A stretch of DNA of 64,000 nt from Formicarius rufipectus. Its lineage: Eukaryota; Chordata; Aves; Passeriformes; Formicariidae. Below are positions 39,174-52,196 of this stretch, piece after piece; within the stretch, counting starts at the first letter, position 1; the number at the start of each line of letters is the position of its first letter. Where the stretch lies: the NCBI GenBank assembly GCA_013399695.1, contig VXAU01002491.1:124001-188000 (forward strand). Direction: 5' to 3'. The position numbers and the translations under genes were made by a program. The notes under the pieces were generated by a model. That model was not told the origin of the DNA. It did not search any database and was given only the letters and a program-made list of their open reading frames with translations.

Positions 39174-40759
39174 CAACAAAAAACCAAAGCAAGGGGAAAG
39201 CACTGCTTTGACAGTTTTCATATTTCCTACAATTGATACTTCAAAATCTAATATTTTCATGTTTTAGTGTACAGACTCTGAATTGATCTTAGAATCAGAG
39301 GTGATGGTTTTTTCCAGCAGAGGGAAAATCCATTCAAACTCCCCTCCTAGAAGCAGTGTTTGCATGCACTCGATAGTGGTTTGCAGTATTTGGCAGCAGC
39401 ATTCCCTCCATCTTAGCTACATCGAGCAAGCTGCAGACGAGGGTTGGACAAAGTTCATCCTCCTCCCTTTCTCCTCCTTCTTGCTGTTGTGAACTGCTGC
39501 ACCTGAACTGAGATGAAAGGCACTTGAATCCCATCTGATCCCTGCAGACACCTTGCTGCTACACAGCTGGGAAAGAAGGGAAGGTCCCAATCACAACACA
39601 GGGGGACCCAGAGCAGGCAACTTGAGCCTGCGAAGATGCAACAAGTGGATGTAAACGCAGCATTACAAGGACAAGGGCAACATGAAAACACACCAGCAGC
39701 AGAGGAAAGGAAGAGACAGACTATTGGGAAGAGTGGTAAAAAGCTCTGCAGCAATGTGGTCTGAAGTACAGGGTTATTTAGAGCAGAGTACGAGATCTGG
39801 CAGAGAGGTGAAGACTTCAGGACATCGTAAACATCTCCCTGCACCCTAAGTACTACTTAGAGCCTCTTTCTACAGCAGCAAGGGCCATTTTTAAGGTTCA
39901 GTGAGCCACACAGATGGCAACAGTGTTCCAAGAAATGGAATTCATTTCCACTCACTTTCTTAAGAGGTCTCCAAAGTGCTTGTGACTGTATAGCTTCATG
40001 ACTGTCTGCGGCCTCAGCTACTACAACTCTACTCTGTGCACTGGCTGAACAAACCATTACCTGAACAAAACATTTGGAAGAACAAGCTCAAGTATATTCA
40101 ATAACTGAAAAACCTAGCATTAGGCAGAAGACTGTGCCTCCTTCATTTCAGAAACCCGAACAAAGCTGGAAAGTTTAGGCAGAAAATGACTGATCTGAGT
40201 TAAGAAAGCACAATATCAGTACAAAGAACTGAACTTATCATAACTTTTCCACATGCTATATAATACTTTTCATGCAAACATACACGTTTGCCAAAGATTT
40301 CTCTCACTTTTATCTCTGAACTGGGAAAAGACTCCAAAAAGCTAAGCTAGCCAATAGCCTACATCTAAAGCAATTTGAAAACTGTGTACCAAGTTCATTA
40401 ATACTGACAATTTAATGAACAACACAGCCTTTGAATAGCCACACTGATTACAGATTTCTGCAAATGAAATCCATTTACATACTTGGAAAAATGCTTGCAG
40501 AAAACAGCGCTTACACCTTTATGCATGTGGAGAAACAGTAAATGCACAGAGTCCAGAAGAATTTATGGCTTGCTTACAGCACCCCAAACTGTTTGAATTA
40601 TTTTGGACTGCGTTTTCCCCAGCTCTGCCAGGTAAAAGGAGAGGCAAGAAGAAAGCAAGCCAGAACAAACACTGCCTCTCCCACAAGGGTGGCACTGGGA
40701 AGGGGGCACTGCACAGCTCCTGAACAGTTCCTGTTGCACAGCCACAGGACCCACTGTTG

Positions 40760-40775
40760 GATGATGATGATGATT
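40760..40775. repeat. GAT trinucleotide repeat
   Basis: Five GAT units (GATGATGATGATGAT). Confidence 0.9.
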
Positions 40776-40958
40776 ACAGGGTCCTCCCTTCATATCCACA
40801 GATGTGGAAACACTTATGAGGAAGAAATGAAGCAGGAGGGTGATGGCGCCTGGAAGAGAAAGACCACTGTCTCCTTCCAAAGGAAATCAGCTCGCCCACT
40901 TCCCCTCTCCCCTTGAAAGTTGGAAAAGGCTGCCTTGTCCTGGCGTGGCACAGTCTTT

Positions 40959-40980
40959 AAGATCTATCAATAAAGATCTT
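40959..40980. repeat. short inverted repeat
   Basis: AAGATC and GATCTT arms around a ten-base spacer. Weak and probably incidental. Confidence 0.5.
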
Positions 40981-42224
40981 GGAAAAAAGACTGAAACCTG
41001 CTAATACTCTAATAAGTAGAATTTTAAATATCTTTTAAACATTTACTAATACTAGACTCTCTATAGGAGTTCTGTGTCTGTACTTTAAGTATTATGAAAT
41101 ATAAATTAAGTTCACAATGTAGTATTTTTGTCATGGGAATGGTTCTCAAGTTCCTAGGCTTAGCAGATGGTCGATAACAGATTTCACTATTTCCTGTTTT
41201 TCCCCCATTTTCTTGGATTTCAGCAACAGAATAGATCTTTTCCTGAGCAATCTGTTCAGTTTGATTGCGTGTCTTTTCTGAATTATATCCAGTACTTATT
41301 TTTCTTTTGTAGTTTCCCCACCACCACCACGTCCTTTCTCTGAACACAGAAAGTCTTCTCTTTGGTTTATAGTTGCTGGACAAGAATAAAAGCAAATGTC
41401 AGATGAAGCAGACAAAATATATGCTAACACGCATGCTGCTTTTCTCAAGTTGTTTCTATTACGCACATTCTTCCCAACAAGTCACACACACTTCCTAAGC
41501 TGTAATTTTGTTTTTACGGAATCGTAACTTCAGCCTGTCTTGGCTCCAACACACTGTCCAACTCTCAGGATTCCCCTGCAGAGTTACTCCTAATGATCTC
41601 CATACACACATTACAGGTAAGTGCACTGTTCTATGTAACTAATTTCAAAACTCCATAATTCAGGACAACTCTTCCTACTGCCTTGAAAGTACCTCTGCCC
41701 ACAGAGAGAGGACTGAGAAGCTTTCCCTGCCTTTCAAGGGGGTCCCTCCAGATCTAGGTATGTCACCACTCTGAGGTTCACTCTGATGGAATAGCTGTTC
41801 CCCACTATGCAATCCAGACACGATGGAGAGGAACATGTTCAGCAGGTTTATAAAAAGTTTGAATTGCTCTCGAGAACAACCATCCACTGGCCTCCCTGCT
41901 GCCATAAAGGGAAATGCTCACAGCACAGAAACAAGAGAGGAAAATCCCAGGTTCACTAGCTCTTTAAGCCTATGCAATAAATCATGTTACATAACTTTTT
42001 TTTTCCCCCCCTCCTAAAAATACATTCTTTGCTTGAAATATAATTATTAAGAATGGAAAAATTAAAATGTTTCCATGGTTTTTACTCGCTCTTAGGCTGA
42101 AACACGGAGACCTTCAGAAGAAAGTCTCTGTAGGGAAGAAGGAAGGTAACAGATCAGCAGCATCCCATCAGGATGGAGGAAGATGCACAGCATCAGGAAA
42201 CAGCTGACAACTATGCAAAGAGCA

Positions 42225-42755
42225 GCACTGGCTTTTATCTGCAATGCTGCTGTCCAGCTGCTCACTTACACTCTTGGGCACCCGCCCCCATTCCTGGAGT
42301 GGCACAGCTCCCATGAACAAAGTCTGCAGGAGGGCTCTCTGAGTTCCACAGGAGCTGATCCTCTCCAGAACAGATGTTCACTGTGCTCATCAGGGGCAGA
42401 GGATGTTGCCCAAGGGTCCCTGGGGTGGGTGGTGCACCTGCAGCAAACATGCCTCTCCTGCACAACTTGTAGCTCCCTGAAAGGACTTGTGGGTCCCCAT
42501 GGGCATGTGCAAGCCACACACAAGGTCCTCTCCAGCAACTCCCACTCTCCGAGCACAGATGGAGGCACTCCAAGAGCAGAGAACTATTTCTGGCTGACCA
42601 TCTCGGACTGCTGATGCCTGTCCCAGCTGAGATGAGCCACAGCCCTTTGCTGCCAACCCCAGCAACAGGTGCTGCTCCTAAGGACAACCAGCAGCAGCCC
42701 TCACTGCCAGCACCGGGGGGCTTCGTGCCCTGTTCCTGCAAGGACAACTTCTAGA
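42225..42755. other. GC-rich, CpG-poor block with open frames on both strands
   Basis: About 530 bases are clearly richer in GC than the flanks but hold few CpG (about five). Frames of 143 codons (plus, 42183-42614) and 161 codons (minus, 42262-42747) overlap, with 91-100 codons open in other minus frames. That pattern follows composition rather than coding. The peptides have no known domain. It may be an old GC-rich repeat, an exon-like relic, or a regulatory element with decayed CpG. Confidence 0.5.
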
Positions 42756-45700
42756 CCTCCTTCATCTAGGGAACATCAGAAACCTTGAGGGTCTGTTTCT
42801 TGGATCAGAGGAACTGTAATCTTTTTATAACTCGTTAAATGATGTCATATGCTCATTAGCTTTCCAGACTATTTGGAAGGCAATTTTTTTTTTTTTTTAC
42901 CTCTCTTGTTCCCCTTTTTTTTTCTTGACTGCTTAGTTTCTATTCAGCACGAGTGCTCTGCTCTGAAAATTCTGCCAAGGGTTTTCCACATTCTCTGCAC
43001 AGCTCTCTAACTGCATTGCAGAAAAATAAGACTCATATATACACATTCAACCTTGCTCCTCAAACGTCTTTAAAAGTTTCACCTTCTTAATTCAAGTTCC
43101 TACTGGAAAAAATAAGTTGATAATCTACCCAGAAATACAATTCTGCATGTTCCTGCACCAAGTGAAAACCACAGAATTTACTACCACAGAAAACACAGAC
43201 GTAAAATGAATTAAATTCACCTATTGGTTTTTTTCCCCCCTCCAATCTCTGCTGGGTCATTGCAGTAATCCAGAAAAAGAAATCTTCTGAAATTGAAACT
43301 GAAGCACTAGATTCAGCTACATTGCTTCAGTGCATAAGAAGTGCCTACTCACACTTTATAGCCTTTGTAAAATTAAAAGTAATTATAAAATGATACAGAA
43401 TTTACCTTGTTAACTCTGGGATTAAAAATACTAATCGTAGGTAGGATGTTAGGAAAAAATAGTAACACAGCAATCACTAAACTACTCAAAGTCTATTTAT
43501 GTTCCTTTGAGATTACTGTAGGGTTGTCCAGTATGATGGTCTGAACTGTTTCATTACATGGCTTGCAAGTTGTATTTAGACAAAACAGAATATAAATGCA
43601 CACTAACATTTTTCACCATAACTGAATTGTCCAAATTGTACAAAAGTGGATTTTTATCCTGGGGCATTGTCTAAGTAAAACAGATTTCTCTCACTGAATT
43701 GTAATGAGTCACAAGACTGAATTTCATCTTTTCCCTATATGTGCCTGCACAAAAGAAACCAGCAGACGGGTTATCTTTCTGTTTGAAGTTCTTCCATGCT
43801 TAGCTGAACTCAGGTTATGAAACCAGACTGAGACTCCACAGTTTGTGCCATCCTCCACCTTACAAGGCAATCCATTCCATAAATTTCTATACCTTACTAT
43901 AAAACTAATCAAGTATTTTGATCTTATGACTCCCATCCAAAGGGCTGTCTCTGAACATTGTCTTTCCAGTGACAAGACTTAATCTCCAGGTCAAATGCAC
44001 AGAACCAAGCTATATGCACTAATCCTTATCCCAGCATTCAAAAAAACCAAAACCACACCAAACTGTTTAGAACAGTTCATTACTCCCTCTAAAAGCTTTA
44101 CTTAAAAACAAAATAAGTCCCTCAAACATTCTCTCAGCCTTCCTTTCCCTCAGACAGATATTAGCTGTTTCACTAGCCTCAAGGCATAAGAGGACCGATC
44201 TGAGCTTGCAAATCAACATTGTACAACCCCTACAGCATGGATCTCATTTATTTTCAGAAAATTACTTGTATGTGGTCTAATGGTGCTCCAAGTATTTCTT
44301 CTTCACATTTCCATAAAACTAGTACCGGTTTACTAAAATGCTCCCCGAGCACACTGTTGAGGATCCTCATCACCACACAAAAGGATCAGAGTTATGTACA
44401 AGCACTGAATACCTAATTATAGAAGTGGGACACAGCTCAAATGTAGGAAATGCAAGATCATGCATTTAGTTATTCTTGACTCTGCCATAAGCTTGGGCAG
44501 AAGAAAATGAGAGGAGAAAAGGACCAGCTGCTATCAACTAATAAACATTCTGTAGCACAACCCATTTGTGTCTCCCCATGAGACAATCTTAATCCAACAC
44601 ATCTATTTTTTTTTTAATTCCTCTTTAGTCTGAAGTCACATTTTCAATTTGCCACCCAAAAGCTCCACTGAAATTTTGTCTTAGTCTGGTAGGATTACTT
44701 CTGGCAAACATTTTATTTCAATTACTTTGCATCTGCTTTTTCCAATAAATGTTCTAGTGCTTAGAGTATGATGGACTGCAGGTTTGTAGGCTTGTAGTTA
44801 CATGGATTAACATATTCTGTCTCTCAAAGTTCAACATTTCATGGCAAAGGTTTTGCATATTTACTAATGAAATAAGCCTCAAGAGGAATGTGAAACCACC
44901 TCCTCCAATCTGGGGCTGAAATAAAAGGAATGAGTCCATTTATTTTGATGCAACATGAATGTCTCTGCCAGTAAGGCTCCCTAGAAGTTTGTCAGGACAC
45001 AAACAGAAGAACAGTCCTAGGAATAACCATGACTATATTTTATTGCTTCTTCAAATATAAATTGCATTCCAAGGAACTTTTGATTCCACAAAAAAGTCAG
45101 TAATAAAGACTCTCTTTGGAGGTTACCTAAATGCATAGACACACATGAGTTTCAGTTGCAACTGCTAAAAGAGCAAGAAATGTTTTATTAATTCAGTTCT
45201 CTAGTGATTCTGTCTCTATGTGATTCACACAGACACATAATTTTTTCTCTGTCTCCCCTCATAGATACAAAGATATACCAGGGTTTGAAATCAGAAGGGA
45301 AACTTATTGCAGGAAATGAGTCTTCTGAGCAAACAGTCTTCTAGTTCACACAAATAGCTCACATGTCTGTTAAGAGATCTTCACATTATGCTTAGGAAAA
45401 GATGCAATAAAAGATTCTACCACTTGACTAACTAAATAAACTCATGCCCAAGATCTGTTTACAAGAACTCTTAAGCACTGTTAATAATTGAAGTTCAACA
45501 ATGCAAGTACATGAGGTGTAGTATATGAAGAACCAAAAGACCATTTTTTACTTTCCTATGCAGGATGGAAACCTGAACACTGGGAACACAATTTTTGCTT
45601 CAAATGAAAGTATTTTCACTTCCTCTTTGGCACAGAATTTTCTTCTTCATATAATAAAAAGATGCTTAAAATTAGATAAAACCAATGCAAAAATTAAGCA

Positions 45701-47027
45701 GGAATAGAACAAGTGACCAGGAAGAAAGATGCTGCTGAAGCACTGCCAAACTTCCCCAAAGTCATTAATGCATCTATCAAAACCAAGAAAACTTGTAGAT
45801 TCACTGTGTATAAAAAGCTGCATTACCTCACCCAGAAGCAATGAAAGGAAGAATAAATTTGAGAGAAAGCAACCCTTCACAGTGCAGCCAATTTGGTGAA
45901 CTTCAGCCTAGGATTTTCATCATCATCTGTAGGGAGAGAAACCAGACAGGTCTGGCCACTGGGGACACAGTCCAAGGAGCAGAGGACACCCACTGCTCCA
46001 TCTTTATGGCTGGTTTTAAACATGTGACATTAAGGAAGTACCTTTCCAAGAAAGGGAAAGGACAACAGCTCGTGGTAAATTCCAAGGGAAATAAAAAGAC
46101 CCATAAAGGACAGATTTTACATGTATGCCCTCTACACCTTGAAAGCATTGGGGATTTTATTGGGTTTTATTTACAGCCAGACAAGTGGGAAAATGTAATG
46201 CCCCACTTTCTACAAACCAGTAGCTACATTTTTTAACTATTAAAAGCAAATGTTTGTATTTTCTTGGGAATGTTTCTGCAACCACCAGGAAAGAAAAAAA
46301 GAAGCAAACAAAAACTGAATTCACGAATCCAAAACAATTCCTGGAGAGGCATGTTCCCCCTCCCCCAACTAGTTTTTACAAATGGATTTGTAATGGGGCC
46401 ATTTGGCATTTTTTAGTATGAAATATTATAATCAGTTCTTCTCTCTGTCATATGCCACTCTCACCCTGATGTATTTTTCCTCACAGAACCATCACTTTTG
46501 GTACTACTCTATCACAAGAGCCACCCCATTACAGTTGACAGTCTGCACTAGATAAAATGAAGGGCATCCAAACAGGGACAAGGTCATTCAGACTTCTGAA
46601 TCTTTATGGAAAGCATTTAAATTGTGCATTAAGTATAAAAAATGTACTGAAAAATCAAGATTGCATGAAAAGTGCTTTAAGTTGGTACGATTTGGGATAA
46701 AATTAGCAAGAATAGTATCTCTGCCAAGTGCTATAAAACGATGATGCAATAATTTTACCCTTTCAAGTTACCACATGTATGGAAGTGATTAAAATGTTTC
46801 CTTTTTACAATTAAATAAGAAAACTGCAACAGATAATATTGAACAGTTTCTTGAAGCTGAGGCATGGAAAGGAGCAGTACAAATGCAACCACTCATTTCA
46901 CAGCCTAAGGTCTGCTGTTTTTTCTTGATAGAACTCCATAGTCAACTGTTCCACGCCAAAATGAGCATGGCATGAGATGAAATACATTTTCTGGTTGCCT
47001 CTCCAGCATTCCTAGATTCTCCAGCTG

Positions 47028-47050
47028 AGGATTAAGTTGACTTAATCCTC
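47028..47050. repeat. near-perfect palindrome, 10-bp arms
   Basis: GAGGATTAAG is followed after about three bases by its exact reverse complement CTTAATCCTC. The loop is tiny, so the site could form a hairpin or bind a dimeric factor. It contains two facing GATTA cores of homeodomain type. Confidence 0.8.
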
Positions 47051-49793
47051 TGTCCTAGCCAGACAGACACTAGACTAAAGGCAAAAGCTATGGTACAAAC
47101 TATGTGACACAGAAAGCAATACTGCCAAAAACATTAACATTCTCCCCACTGGTTCTCCAATTGCTTGTACACCAGTGCCAGGTGCTTGGCTGAACGGAAC
47201 AACTACATAAAATTGTTTCCTCTAGAGAAGTATTGAAACAAGCAGGGTGAGAAAAAGGGGGTGCAAAGTCACATTCTCCAAATAGCAAAGCTACAAGTTC
47301 TACCCTTCCTCAACAGGTTATGAGACACATATGATAGTTTACATGAAGCCTCATTTTCTGTTTTACATATGTGGATGAGTCAGTTGCTTACTTAGATCTT
47401 GCACGTGGATAGATCTGCAGGGTAACTCCTTGCAGCACAGGGGCGCCAAGAGGAGTCTGTGATCCAACTGTGCTAGAGAATGGATGTCATCAACTAAGCA
47501 GCTAGCAAATAAATGAAAAGAATTCTGCTGCAGAAACAGAAGTCCTTGGCTTTGAAGATGCACACTCTAGACTTCCCACAGCCTGTAACAAGCCATCCGA
47601 GTTACCAAATGCTAAAAATAAGCAACTGAGGTATCACACCGGTAACCAGCACTGCTCTACAGAGAACCACCACCGTCTGGTCACACACGTGAGACAAACA
47701 CTCATCTAAACCACCATCTCTGTTGCCCCTGTCTAAAATAAAATACTAAGGGGACAGTTAAGAGGCTTTACAAGTGGCAGTAAACCCACTGGTGATTACA
47801 TCCCTCAGGCGCTCACATTTCTGCAGTTATCCCTACCTAGACAACTGCCACTCAAACCTCTCCTCTCTGTCATCCAAACCCAACTGGGAATCCTAAAAGC
47901 TTAATGCAGGGTCATGTCCAACCCGGTAAGTCTCTTCAGAATTGGCAGGACTTGCTCAAGTAAGCCCAATGTTGGTATTGCCAATGGTCAAGCTGTAAGA
48001 GATGGGGAACCAGCTCCAAATTAGCCAGACAGGGACTCTAATCCACAGCTCTGCTTTGCAAAATAACAGCTCAAGCTTTGTGTAAAAGCCCATGCTAGTT
48101 TGGTAACAAATGAGAGGCTGCACCAAAAAATAAAGAATCCCAAGGAACAAGTGACAGAACATAAAATAGGAAATTCCTTAGGAAAAATAAAGATGTTGGC
48201 CAATTTTCTCCAAATGACATGGTCTGTGAACAAAACTGACAATAAGAATAGAAAGCCCAAAAGAACAGACCCGTTGCTAGATAAGTTAACATTTGGGCAA
48301 AATGGACCTGCTGAACAGAAAGCAGTAGATTGCTTAGATCCAGAATGAGAGGTTTTCATCATAGGAGGGTGATAAATAATTTCCAGCCCATTGGTCATTT
48401 AAGCATTCTCCTAATTTACGACTGCTAAGGATATGCATACTGAGATTAGCAAGCCTGACTAGGCTGTAACGAGCCTGTATTCAGGAGTTTGACTAAAAGA
48501 TCTGCCCCAAAGAATATAGTTTTAAAAAAAGTTTTAGGAAAAGCCAGTAAAAATAAATACAATTAAAAGCTTCTGGGCTGTTGCAAGATAAGACTCAAAA
48601 CATATCTATTACTGGTGGAGGCTCAGTATAAATGACAAAAATCGCAGAAGTAAATATGGACTCAGGGTTTCTGAAAAATGGATTTTCTTTCCTATTCTTC
48701 AAGACACTAACTTAGATGACAAAAGTACAAACCAGAGAAAGTACTCATCACACAACAGATTAATAATAGGCTGCCATCTCCATAGGTAGCTGCAGGTGAG
48801 GGAGCTGCACTGCACGGCATCACATCTGGCTCTGCAGGACTTGGGTCTGGGCCTGGCACCGCACCACACTTCCTCTCAAACCACAAATACTTCCCTGGAT
48901 ATTTGATTAGCAATAAATTTAAAGACTGGGAGAGGATACAGCATTAATATGGTAGCACTCTCTGGCCTGGTAACAAGCACTTTTTAAATGTCACCGTTTG
49001 ATACCTATTTAGAAAGGACTGCCACCTATGGAACTGCCTCTCTTTCTCTCCCTCCTTTTTGCTGATGTCTTTTTTTAGGGTGGCTAAACTGGGCAAGAGC
49101 AACTCCAAAGGAGGTCATCATGACCTACAGGAGTAAACCACACATTGGTAATCCTTAGATATATTTGTTTGGTGTACTCAATTATGAACTGAGTGAAAGC
49201 AAACTAACAGTCAATACACAATACAAACCTCCACGGCAAATACATTTGTGGGAGAGGTGCAGAAAAGAATTATTTGAGGATTGAAGATAACAGAAAATTT
49301 AAAAATAGGTCACTTCACTTTTCTTAAGAGAAACCATACATACTAAAAAGACTTTTAAAGGGCTTTTAAACAAGCATTTGTGACCAAATCAGGAGAAAAG
49401 CTTTTAACAGGCAGAGTAATAAACCACAGATATAAGCTGGGAAGGGAAGCTGTAGATCCTCCATTTTTATGATACTCTAAAAAAGACATATGATCTCATC
49501 TGGAAGATACCTCGATTAAAGCAGTGCTTTTGTTAAGCATGCAGTGTTGAGCTCAGTGCTGGGGTCAGCAGGTGGAATTCAGCAGCCAGGACTGGAAAAA
49601 TCTACCATCAGGCTCCCAAACTCCTTCTGCCAGGAGTCTAGGCTTTCAGCTCACCACCTCCCTTTAGAAGGTTGATTTCTTCTGGCCTCATAGCCTTGTT
49701 TAAATGTTAGAACACCATTTCAGCTATTTCACCTTAATCGGCTATCATGGAAGCAACAGATTTTTTTCTGGCTTAAGCTGCATGCACCACCTA

Positions 49794-49836
49794 ATTTTTT
49801 TTTCTTAAAAAAAAGAAAAAAGAAAAAAAGGAAAAT
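49794..49836. repeat. T-run followed by A-rich run
   Basis: T9 then CTTA8GA6GA7GG. The T and A runs can pair with each other. Simple sequence. Confidence 0.85.
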
Positions 49837-51100
49837 TTCCCAATTTATTATTTGCTTCACTTCTTTCTGCAAGATGAATAAAGCCATATGAATGCTATTT
49901 TCACAGTCCTCGCACATGAAGAAAGCATATTACAGGACCATAGTCAATGTTAATTTAATATTCATAGAACTGAGCCTCCGTAGGATGCAGACCATACTTC
50001 TGCAGAGAAAAAGATTTTTGCTAAACTTACATTATTTCTCATTGTTTCAAAGACAGCATTAAGAAACTTGTTATGAATGAGCTTATTTCACAATGCTAGA
50101 AACAAACTGAAGTGTATACCAAGTGTGCACCTCTATCCCAAAAAGGGTTACATTCCCATTACTGGCAGATGTCGCAGTGAATCCTCCACTCAAAACAACA
50201 GAAACAATTCTCACAATCATTTTATACACGGCATTATGGACACCATTCTTTTTCTATACAGTGAAGTAGGGAAGTATGCCTGGTTATCTCAAGCATAATT
50301 TACAACAGCAAGGCACTATAAAAGCTTCAAGTTAGACTTCAACAAAAGCCTTCTTGTGAATACCTGAGCAAGTCTCACTATGTCTCCCCTCTCTAATATT
50401 TAAAATACAATCTAAACATTTTTCTGTAAATAATAAAAAACCCAATTCCACTGTACTATCTCCTAATTTCCTCCTGGTTCCCCAAGATGTCACAGTGACA
50501 TTTCAGAGAAGTAAGACACTGTCACAAAGAGGAAGTTGTTTCAATGGAAAATGCTTCATGTACGTGCTACAGTTCGTGATCCTTAACCAAAATTTCATGC
50601 AGCCTTGCCCAAAGCACTCGTCAGCTTGTACTTGCCCATATGCAGATCCTCAGATTGGAAACATCTTTTCAGTAAATAAGATCAATATACAAATAAAATT
50701 AACCTATCAGTGACAGAACTCCAATTAAGGGACCAAAAGTGTTCCATAAAAACCTGATGTCCCATCTGTTTCTCCTTAGCCTGCCAGCAGCTCCTGCAAG
50801 TTACAAAGGGTTAAAACCTTCCACTGTGAACTGCATGGCTGAAATTACTTGCTGATGCTCTAACACCAACCAAAACTTGCAGCCAGTGTGTATTTGCTGC
50901 TCTAGAATGAATATTTAACTGCTAATATTTAATGTAAAACTAACACTTCCTTAAAATAAAGCACATCTATACGCATTAAATAAGAGCATGTGCATCAAGT
51001 GCAGTACAGTCTCAAAAGCCTCATTTAGGAAAAAGCCCAGTTGATCCTAGCAACTCAGTTTCCTGTGGGCACCACAAACAACATCACTCACCAGCAGACT

Positions 51101-51127
51101 AAAAAAAAAAAAAAGAAAAAAAAAAAA
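51101..51127. repeat. poly-A tract
   Basis: A14, a single G, then A12. Makes a spurious poly-Lys frame. Confidence 0.95.
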
Positions 51128-52168
51128 GTAAAACTTAAAATTAACCCCGTAAACATCTTATTGTTTATTCTTGTGGGTCAAAGCCTCTCCAGAACAAATG
51201 AAATACTGTTTTTCAGATCAAGAAACCTGCTAATCTGGTCCCAAATACCTCCTCAAATGCATCTATATGAAGTCAACAGGGTGGCAGAGTGGGACTCGGT
51301 CAGCACAATCTGAAGACCAGAGGGCTGCCCAGACCTAGCTTGGAACAAGGCTCATCTAAAGAATTTATATTCCTCATGGAGAAGCACCAAACTGCAGGAA
51401 GGAAACCTGACTTTCTGACCCCAGAATTGGATTGCAGCAAGATAAAACTTCACCCAGCTAGCTGAAGGGAGGAATTCAGATGAAAGAAACTAACATCACC
51501 TTGAGTTTATGAACATTTTTATGTGGATCTGTATGCAATTTTCACAGTATTGACATCTATTTATAAAGTAAGAGCAAGTCTGCAAAAGAACCCTTAACAT
51601 TAAGTATTAAAGGCAGCCTTGAGCCAAATAGCAAAGCGTTTTGAGCATACTGAGTGTGATCTACAGCATTGCCTCCTTCACCAGATGCTTACCCACCTCA
51701 GACTCCCTAATACCGAAATGCACCTCACTGCCCATCAGTTTTGCAAAACCTCAATTCCACCCGGGACAGGTGGGACTCTGGGAAGTGTTTAATGGAATTA
51801 GGAAAGAAGAGGTGCTCCAGCACACCTGCTCCTGCAGCAGGTTCCCTCCATTCTGCAGCAGAGAGCACAACCCAGCTCCATGGAGCTGCCACTTGGGTAG
51901 GTGGCCCACACCACTGGAAAGCACCTTGTCACAGCACCATGGGCTGAGAAGGGAAACATCCTCACCTCGTCTCTTTGTGAAGCAGGAAGGAACAGCCTCG
52001 TGAATTGAAAACGCAAAAAATTCTCATTTGAAAGGGCAAGAATCCTTGCTCTTCACATTAAATTACATCTTTCCTCAAAAACTTGCAAGTTGCATCTCCA
52101 TTGAGCTCCGAGTCATGATGCTGACCGGTTACCTTAGGTGACGGCAGCAACGGGGGAAAAAAGTTTAA

Positions 52169-52196
52169 TTTTTTTTTTTATTATTTTTTTTTTTTT
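52169..52196. repeat. poly-T tract
   Basis: Two T-runs joined by ATTA. Simple sequence. Confidence 0.95.

Larger units (their letters stand above)
36354..42224. other. intronic stretch without recognisable gene
   Basis: Contains the GTT/GTTT tract at 37894-37980, a poly-A run at 39149-39173, a GAT repeat at 40760-40775 and a small inverted repeat at 40959-40980. Slightly GC-richer parts (38.5-38.8 kb, 39.4-39.85 kb, 40.6-40.9 kb) give frames of 90-129 codons on one or both strands with no recognisable domain. Confidence 0.55.

Noticed and set aside
41024..41395. 123-codon minus-strand (gene-sense) frame as an extra NR3C2 exon
   Set aside because: The peptide resembles no receptor segment, and no acceptor/donor pair in the right phase stands out.
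42262..42747. 161-codon minus-strand frame as an exon
   Set aside because: All frames on both strands are unusually open because the block is GC-rich. The peptide is low in recognisable structure and lacks clear splice sites.
48021..48398. Overlapping 125- and 82-codon frames, considered as a transposon or retroviral remnant
   Set aside because: No conserved motif, terminal repeat or similarity to a known element could be seen. Chance frames are the simpler reading.
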